A stretch of DNA of 64,000 nucleotides from Bradyrhizobium sp. MOS003 (GTDB lineage: Bacteria > Pseudomonadota > Alphaproteobacteria > Rhizobiales > Xanthobacteraceae): the NCBI RefSeq assembly GCF_003020125.1, contig NZ_PYFW01000010.1, positions 1 through 64,000 on the forward strand, written 5' to 3'. This document shows, piece by piece, positions 58,776 through 64,000 of this stretch. The notes under the pieces were generated by a model. The model saw nothing but the letters and a program-made list of their open reading frames with translations. It searched no databases and was not told where the DNA came from. How positions within the stretch are numbered: position 1 is the first letter of the stretch; each line of letters begins with the position of its first letter. The translations under genes were made by a program, and so were the position numbers.

Positions 58776-61121
58776 TCACCATGCCTTGCCCTTCTTGCCT
58801 TTGCCCTTGCTCTTGCCTTTGCCCTTCTTGCCGGGCTTTGGCTTCGGCGGCTTGCGTTTTCTGTCCGGGCTGCGGCCGGGATGGGCCTTGAGCGAGGGGC
58901 GGCGTTGCGGACCCGGTTGCCTGCGGTCCTGCGGCGTGGCCTCACTGGACGACGACAGCAGCTCGAAGCGCAGCGCGCCGGCGATCGGGGCTGCTTCGAT
59001 CAGGCGGACATCGACCACGTCTCCCAGCTGATATATGGTGCGGCTGCGCGTGCCGACCAGGGCGTGTCGGCCCTCGTCATAGTTGAAATATTCCGTGCCA
59101 AGGGATCGGATCGGGATCAGGCCGTCGGCGCCAGTGTCAGCCAGCTTGACGAAGAGCCCGGCGCGCGTGACGCCGGAGACGCGGCCCTGGAACGTCGAGC
59201 CGATCCGGTCTGCAAGATGATGGGCGATCAGGCGGTCGACGGTCTCGCGCTCCGCCTTCATCGCACGCCGTTCAGTCACCGAGATGTGGGCGGCGACTTC
59301 GCTCAAGGTTTCCGGCGTCTCGCTGTCGGGCAGGGCGCCTTCGCCGAGCCCCAGCGCGCGGACCAGCGCGCGATGTACGACGAGATCGGCATAGCGGCGG
59401 ATCGGCGAGGTGAAATGCGCGTAGCGGCGCAAGTTCAGGCCGAAGTGCCCGTAATTTTCCGAGGAGTATTCGGCTTGAGCCTGGGCGCGCAGCACGACTT
59501 CGCTCACCAGCGGGAAGTGGTCGTGGCCTTCGAGCTGGGCCAGCACGCGGTTGAACAGAGCGGGGCGCAGCGCGCCGCCTTTCGCAAAGGGCACGTCGAG
59601 GGTCTTCAAGAACTCCTGCAGCGCGTGGACCTTCTCCAACGTCGGCTCGTCATGCACGCGGTAAATCAGCGGCAGCGATTTCTTCTCGAGCATCTCCGCG
59701 GCTGCGACGTTGGCGAGGATCATGAACTCCTCGATCAGCTTGTGCGCATCGAGACGTTCGGGCACCACGACGCGGTCGACCGTGCCGTCGCTTTTCAGGA
59801 GGATCTTGCGTTCGGGCAGATCGAGATTGAGCGGGTCGCGCTCGTCGCGCGCGCGCTTGACGCAGGCATAGGCGGCATAGAGCGGCTTCAGGATCGGATC
59901 GAGCAGCGGGCCGGTGGTGTCGTCGGGCCTGCCGTCGATCGCGGCCTGCGCCTGCGCGTAGCTGAGCTTTGCCGCCGAGCGCATCAGGATGCGATGAAAG
60001 CTGTGCGAGCGCTTGCGGCCGTCGGGCGCAATGATCATCCGCACCGCGAGCGCGCCGCGCGGCTCGCCCGGCACCAGCGAGCAGAGGTTGTTGGAGATGC
60101 GCTCCGGCAGCATCGGCACGACGCGGTCGGGGAAATAAACCGAGTTGCCGCGATCGAGCGCATCGCGGTCGAGCGCGCTGCCCGGCCGGACGTAGAAGCT
60201 GACGTCGGCGATGGCGACGTCGACGATGAAACCGCCCTTGTTGTTCGGATCGGGATCGGCTTGCGCATGCACCGCGTCGTCGTGATCCTTCGCATCCGGG
60301 GGATCGATGGTGACGAGCGGGACGTCGCGCCAGTCCTCGCGGCCTTTCAGGTTTGCGGGCTCGGCCGCTTCGGCCTCGCGCTCTGCCGCGGGGCGGAATT
60401 GCAGGGGAATGTCGTGCGCGTAGATCGCGATCAGGCTGATCGCCTTCTCCGACTTGACCGAGCCGAGCTTCTCCTTCACCCGGCCGGAGGCGAGGCCAAA
60501 GCTGCGCGTGCGGACGATGTCGACGCTGACGAGATCACCGTCCTGGGCGCCATGTGTGTCGGCCGCCGCGATGTTCAGCTCGCGGTCGGCACCCTTCTTG
60601 TCGACCGGGACCAGCCGTCCGCCGCCTTCGGGAAGCTCGCGGAACACGCCGAGGATGCGGCTCTTCGTCTTGTCGAAGACCTTGATGATATGTCCACGAT
60701 AGGCTGGGCCTTCGCTATCGTTGGCCGGCTCGACTCGCAGCAGCGCGCGATCGCCGACACCAGCGGCGGTGCCGGGCTTTGGCCGGCGCGGCATCACGAT
60801 GAGGATCTTTGGCGCCTCGCCGCTTTCGACCTCGTCCCATTCGGTGGGGGAGGCGATCAGCTCGCCGTCGGCGTCGCGGCCGCCGATGTCGGCGACCAGC
60901 GTCGGCGGCAGTGCGTCCGGCTCGGAGACCGTGTGGCGTTTCTTCTTGATGGTGCCGTCGTCGGCGAGCTCGCGCAATATGCGCTTGAGCTCGACGCGAT
61001 CGGCATTCTTCAGGCCGAACTCGCGCGCAATTTCGCGGGTCCCTATCTTTCCGGGATTTGCCTTGATGAAGGCGACGATGGCTTGCCGGTCGGGAAAGCC
61101 ATGGTCATTCTTGCGTTTCAC
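58776..61121 (-). CDS. rnr: ribonuclease R
   Basis: RNase R is a 3'-5' exoribonuclease of the RNase II family that degrades structured RNA. The 781 residues have an N-terminal winged-helix (IGTREIAREFGLKNADRVELKRILREL), cold-shock domains, the catalytic RNB domain with DPPDAKDHDDAV (metal-binding aspartates) and IADVSFYVRPGSALDRDALDRGNSVYFPDRVVPMLPE. A C-terminal S1 domain (GRVSGVTRAGLFVKLADTGADGLIP) and a very lysine-rich tail (GKKGKGKSKGKGKKGKAW) follow. It lies 20 bases downstream of topA and is coupled to DUF983. Confidence 0.97.
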   Translation of the reverse strand: MKRKNDHGFPDRQAIVAFIKANPGKIGTREIAREFGLKNADRVELKRILRELADDGTIKKKRHTVSEPDALPPTLVADIGGRDADGELIASPTEWDEVESGEAPKILIVMPRRPKPGTAAGVGDRALLRVEPANDSEGPAYRGHIIKVFDKTKSRILGVFRELPEGGGRLVPVDKKGADRELNIAAADTHGAQDGDLVSVDIVRTRSFGLASGRVKEKLGSVKSEKAISLIAIYAHDIPLQFRPAAEREAEAAEPANLKGREDWRDVPLVTIDPPDAKDHDDAVHAQADPDPNNKGGFIVDVAIADVSFYVRPGSALDRDALDRGNSVYFPDRVVPMLPERISNNLCSLVPGEPRGALAVRMIIAPDGRKRSHSFHRILMRSAAKLSYAQAQAAIDGRPDDTTGPLLDPILKPLYAAYACVKRARDERDPLNLDLPERKILLKSDGTVDRVVVPERLDAHKLIEEFMILANVAAAEMLEKKSLPLIYRVHDEPTLEKVHALQEFLKTLDVPFAKGGALRPALFNRVLAQLEGHDHFPLVSEVVLRAQAQAEYSSENYGHFGLNLRRYAHFTSPIRRYADLVVHRALVRALGLGEGALPDSETPETLSEVAAHISVTERRAMKAERETVDRLIAHHLADRIGSTFQGRVSGVTRAGLFVKLADTGADGLIPIRSLGTEYFNYDEGRHALVGTRSRTIYQLGDVVDVRLIEAAPIAGALRFELLSSSSEATPQDRRQPGPQRRPSLKAHPGRSPDRKRKPPKPKPGKKGKGKSKGKGKKGKAW

Positions 61122-61141
61122 TTAACCTCTAATTCTTGATC

Positions 61142-63883
61142 TCAAGTCTTGCCGGCACTCTTCTTGGCCGGAGCCTTGGCGGCGGCGGCCTTGGTCGGCG
61201 ACGTTTTTGCGGTCGACGACACGGCGGCGCGCGCCTTGCTGGTGGATTCGGATTTGGTTTTGGTCGCCTTTTTCGCGGCCGGTTTCTTCTTTGGCGCGGC
61301 GTCATCGCCGTCCGCGGTCTGCTCTGACGCCTTCTTGGCCTTGGCGGGCCTCGCCGCCTTCTTCGGCTTCTTGCCGCCGCCTTTGGCGGCGCGCTCGTCG
61401 ATCAGCGCGATCGCCTGCGGCAGCGTGATCGCGTCTTTTTCGATGTCGCTCGGGATCGTCGCGTTGACGCCGCCGGCCGTGACATAGGCGCCGTAGCGGC
61501 CGCCCTTCACGGTGACGGCGCCGAGCGTCGGGTGATCGCCGATCGCCTTGCCGGGATCGGCACCGAACCGGCGGCTCGGGCCCTTGGCGACCTTTTCCGC
61601 GATCAGCGTCACCGCGCGATTGAGGCCGATGTCGAACACCTCGTCGCCGGCTTCCAGGCTGGCATAGGTCTTCTCATGCTTGACGAACGGCCCGAAGCGG
61701 CCGAGGCCTGCGGTGATCGGCTCACCGGTCTCGGGATGCTTGCCGATCTCGCGCGGCAGCGACAGCAGCTTGAGCGCAAGTTCGAGTTCGACATCGCCGG
61801 GCGAGGTGCCCTTCGGGATGCCGGCGCGCTTCGGTTTCTCGCCTTCCGCATAGTCCTTCTGCTCGCCGAGCTGGATATAGGGACCGAACCGGCCGGCCTT
61901 GACCCAGACATCGCGACCGGTCTCGGGGTCCTGACCGAGCGAACGATCGGCACTGGCCTCGCCATCGGCGGCGAGCTGACGGGTGTAGCGGCACTCCGGA
62001 TAGTTCGAACAGCCGACGAAGGCGCCGAACTTGCCGGCCTTGAGATTGAGACGGCCGTTGCCGCAGCTCGGGCACTGCCTGATGTCGCCGCCGTCGGTGC
62101 GGGGCGGATAGATGTGCTGTCCGAGCATGTCGTCGAGCACGTCCAGCACCTGGGCTACGCGCAGATCCTTGATCTCGTCGACGGCACCGATGAAGCCGGT
62201 CCAGAAATCCTTCAGCACCTGCTGCCAGGAGATCTCGTTGTTGGATATGCGGTCGAGCTGCTCTTCCAGATTGGCCGTGAAGTCGTATTCGACGTAGCGG
62301 GCAAAGAAGCTTTCGAGGAACGCGACCACGACGCGACCCTTGTCCTCGCCGTGCAGGCGCTTCTTCTCCAGCTTGACGTAGCCGCGGTCCTTCAGCACCT
62401 GGAGGATCGAGGCATAGGTCGAGGGCCGGCCGATGCCGAGCTCTTCCATGCGCTTGACCAGCGAGGCCTCGGAGAAGCGCGGCGGCGGCTCGGTGAAATG
62501 CTGGGTGACCGACAGCGATTGCCGCTTGAGCGCATCGTTCGGGCTCATCGCGGGCAGGCGGCGGGAGTCCTCGTCCTCTTCGTCGTCGCGGCCTTCCTGG
62601 TAGAGCGCGAGGAAGCCGTCGAACTTGACGACCTGGCCGGTGGCGCGGAGCTCCAGCGTGCGGGAACCTGCCTTCGCCGTGATGTCGACCGTGGTGCGCT
62701 CGAGCTCGGCCGATTCCATCTGGCTCGCGATGGTGCGTTTCCAGATCAGCTCATAGAGCCGGGCCTGGTCGGAATCGAGCTTGCGGCTCATGCTGTCGGG
62801 GCGACGCGACATGTCGGTCGGGCGGATCGCTTCGTGCGCTTCCTGGGCGTTCTTGGCCTTGGCCTGGTACTGGCGTGGCGCGTCCGGCACGTAGGCGTTG
62901 CCGTAATCCTCGCCGATCACCTTGCGGGCCTGGGTGATCGCGGACGGATCGATCTGCACGCCGTCGGTACGCATATAAGTAATGAGTCCGGTGGTCTCGC
63001 CGCCGATGTCGATGCCTTCATAGAGCCGCTGGGCGATGCGCATCGTGTGCGCCGGCGCAAAGCCGTATTTGCGGCTGGCTTCCTGCTGCAGCGTCGAGGT
63101 GGTGAAGGGCGCCTGCGGATTGCGCCGGGCGGGCTTGGCGTCGACCGAGGTCACGGCGTAGGCGGCCGTCTCCAGCGCCTTCTTGAAGTCTTCGGCTTCC
63201 GCGCCGGTTCCTATGTTGAGGCGCTGGATCTTCTTGCCGTCGGCGCCGACCAGGCGGGCCTCGAAGGCATCGCCGCGCGGCGTCAACAGGGTCGCGATCA
63301 GCGACCAATATTCGCGGGCGACGAATTTTTCGATCTCGAGTTCGCGGTCGCAGACCAGGCGCAGCGCCACCGACTGCACCCGGCCGGCCGAGCGGGCGCC
63401 CGGCAGCTTGCGCCACAGCACGGGGGAGAGGGTGAAGCCGACCAGATAGTCCAGCGCACGGCGCGCCATATAGGCGTCGACCAGCGCACCGTCGATCTGG
63501 CGCGGATGCTTCATGGCGTCCGTGACCGCCTGCTTGGTGATGGCGTTGAACACCACGCGCTCGATCTTCTGGTCCTTCAGCGCGCGCTTTTCCTTCAGCA
63601 CCTCCAGCACGTGCCAGGAGATGGCCTCGCCCTCACGATCAGGGTCGGTGGCGAGAATCAGGCGGTCGGCGTTCTTAAGGGACTTGGCGATGTCGTTGAG
63701 CCGGCCGGCCGCCTTGGGGTCGACCTCCCAGATCATCTTGAAATTGGCATCGGGATCGACGGAGCCGTTCTTCGCGGGCAAGTCTCGGACATGGCCGAAC
63801 GAGGCCAGAACCTCATAGGACGAGCCCAGATACTTGTTGATCGTCTTGGCTTTCGCCGGCGACTCCACAATGACGATATTCAT
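61142..63883 (-). CDS. topA: DNA topoisomerase I
   Basis: TopA is a type IA topoisomerase relaxing negative supercoils. The 913 residues begin with the Toprim domain MNIVIVESPAKAKTINKYLG and DPDREGEAISWHVLE (80-90). The catalytic Tyr303 lies in ITYMRTDG. A C4 zinc-finger repeat CPSCGNGRLNLKAGKFGAFVGCSNYPEC is at about residue 610, with further degenerate C-terminal repeats. A long Ala/Lys-rich tail (AAKAPAKKSAGKT) ends the protein. The start MNIVIV is certain by family; 33 upstream codons are not used. It heads the topA-rnr-DUF983-NUDIX operon. Confidence 0.97.
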   Translation of the reverse strand: MNIVIVESPAKAKTINKYLGSSYEVLASFGHVRDLPAKNGSVDPDANFKMIWEVDPKAAGRLNDIAKSLKNADRLILATDPDREGEAISWHVLEVLKEKRALKDQKIERVVFNAITKQAVTDAMKHPRQIDGALVDAYMARRALDYLVGFTLSPVLWRKLPGARSAGRVQSVALRLVCDRELEIEKFVAREYWSLIATLLTPRGDAFEARLVGADGKKIQRLNIGTGAEAEDFKKALETAAYAVTSVDAKPARRNPQAPFTTSTLQQEASRKYGFAPAHTMRIAQRLYEGIDIGGETTGLITYMRTDGVQIDPSAITQARKVIGEDYGNAYVPDAPRQYQAKAKNAQEAHEAIRPTDMSRRPDSMSRKLDSDQARLYELIWKRTIASQMESAELERTTVDITAKAGSRTLELRATGQVVKFDGFLALYQEGRDDEEDEDSRRLPAMSPNDALKRQSLSVTQHFTEPPPRFSEASLVKRMEELGIGRPSTYASILQVLKDRGYVKLEKKRLHGEDKGRVVVAFLESFFARYVEYDFTANLEEQLDRISNNEISWQQVLKDFWTGFIGAVDEIKDLRVAQVLDVLDDMLGQHIYPPRTDGGDIRQCPSCGNGRLNLKAGKFGAFVGCSNYPECRYTRQLAADGEASADRSLGQDPETGRDVWVKAGRFGPYIQLGEQKDYAEGEKPKRAGIPKGTSPGDVELELALKLLSLPREIGKHPETGEPITAGLGRFGPFVKHEKTYASLEAGDEVFDIGLNRAVTLIAEKVAKGPSRRFGADPGKAIGDHPTLGAVTVKGGRYGAYVTAGGVNATIPSDIEKDAITLPQAIALIDERAAKGGGKKPKKAARPAKAKKASEQTADGDDAAPKKKPAAKKATKTKSESTSKARAAVSSTAKTSPTKAAAAKAPAKKSAGKT

Positions 63884-64000
63884 GTAGTTCCAGTAACTTA
63901 TGGGAAAATTGGGGGCCAAAAACGAAAGGATTCGGGTCGGCCGTTTCGACCCGAACATGGGTGGTGAGGCCTCCGCTGTCAAATCGAGGGCTGTTGAAGG
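63884..64000. other. window end upstream of topA
   Basis: This 117-base stretch has no supported gene within the window. In related genomes the gene upstream of topA is usually dprA, which would begin or end just outside. It probably carries the topA promoter or an internal operon junction. Confidence 0.3.

Noticed and set aside
58881..61139. A 752-codon open frame antisense to rnr
   Set aside because: High G+C coding sequence gives long open antisense frames. The translation is low-complexity (Arg/Asp/Gln/His-rich) without any family motif, while the minus strand encodes a complete RNase R.
61532..63967. An 811-codon open frame antisense to topA
   Set aside because: Same reason: composition artefact opposite a complete topoisomerase.
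1..64000. CRISPR arrays, rRNA or tRNA genes
   Set aside because: No regularly spaced repeats and no cloverleaf-like or rRNA sequence was seen on reading both strands, although small RNAs cannot be excluded by eye.
1..64000. Prophage, transposon or integrative element
   Set aside because: No integrase, transposase or phage structural gene is found; the only mobile-like signals are small palindromic repeats.

Overview
The window reads as a chromosomal segment of an alphaproteobacterium of the Bradyrhizobium group (Nitrobacteraceae). The evidence is the high G+C content, the protein families (MipZ, DivK/PleD, EipB/DUF1849, DUF1489, DUF3572, DinB with an N-terminal cysteine cluster, a short phasin) and several intergenic palindromes that I recognise from memory as dispersed bradyrhizobial repeats. 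The species is not resolved. There are no rRNA or tRNA genes, no CRISPR array, and no recognisable transposase, integrase or phage gene. The window is core chromosome with short accessory insertions.

Layout: 1-300 is a structured dispersed repeat. 0.3-9 kb holds DUF599, a glutathione S-transferase, small hypotheticals, DUF1489, panC, mipZ, an exported alpha/beta hydrolase, a VWA protein and a membrane J-domain protein. 9-17 kb holds a SPOR-tailed D,D-carboxypeptidase, a phasin with a striking double operator, a solitary TadG-like protein, clpS-clpA and a lipoprotein. 17-24.5 kb holds a drug-type MFS exporter, a small cytochrome c with a small membrane protein, an aldo/keto reductase, and an AraC regulator divergent from nitrilase and aldoxime dehydratase, followed by a HAD phosphatase. 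24.8-30.5 kb is the most unusual block: three tiny overlapping genes, a mannose-6-phosphate isomerase, a GT4 glycosyltransferase fused to a six-hairpin-type domain, a GH130-family protein and two further small genes. 30.5-34.9 kb holds an orphan TRAP binding protein, a lytic transglycosylase, AzlC/AzlD, a TrmO-like protein and a HIT protein. 35-41.4 kb holds RidA, glycerophosphodiesterase, FemAB-like, EipB, a second RidA and the overlapping DUF3572-dinB-ACT genes. 41.7-43.4 kb is divK-pleD. 43.6-52 kb holds an APC permease between direct repeats, two TetR regulators each facing a transport gene across a palindrome, a substrate-binding protein with a serine hydrolase, and an acyltransferase. 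52-55.4 kb holds a full double-domain ArsA with two unknown membrane proteins. 55.8-63.9 kb is the topA-rnr-DUF983-NUDIX operon followed by a flavin monooxygenase and rpmG.

How genes cooperate: aldoxime dehydratase and nitrilase form a two-step aldoxime-to-carboxylate route under an AraC regulator. The isomerase, GT4 fusion and GH130 genes look like one mannoside synthesis and turnover unit. DivK and PleD link cell-cycle signalling to cyclic-di-GMP. ClpS delivers N-degron substrates to ClpA. The phasin promoter carries two sites matching the PhaR motif, with one in the -35/-10 spacer. Functions are assigned from motifs and remembered family knowledge only; no database search was possible.
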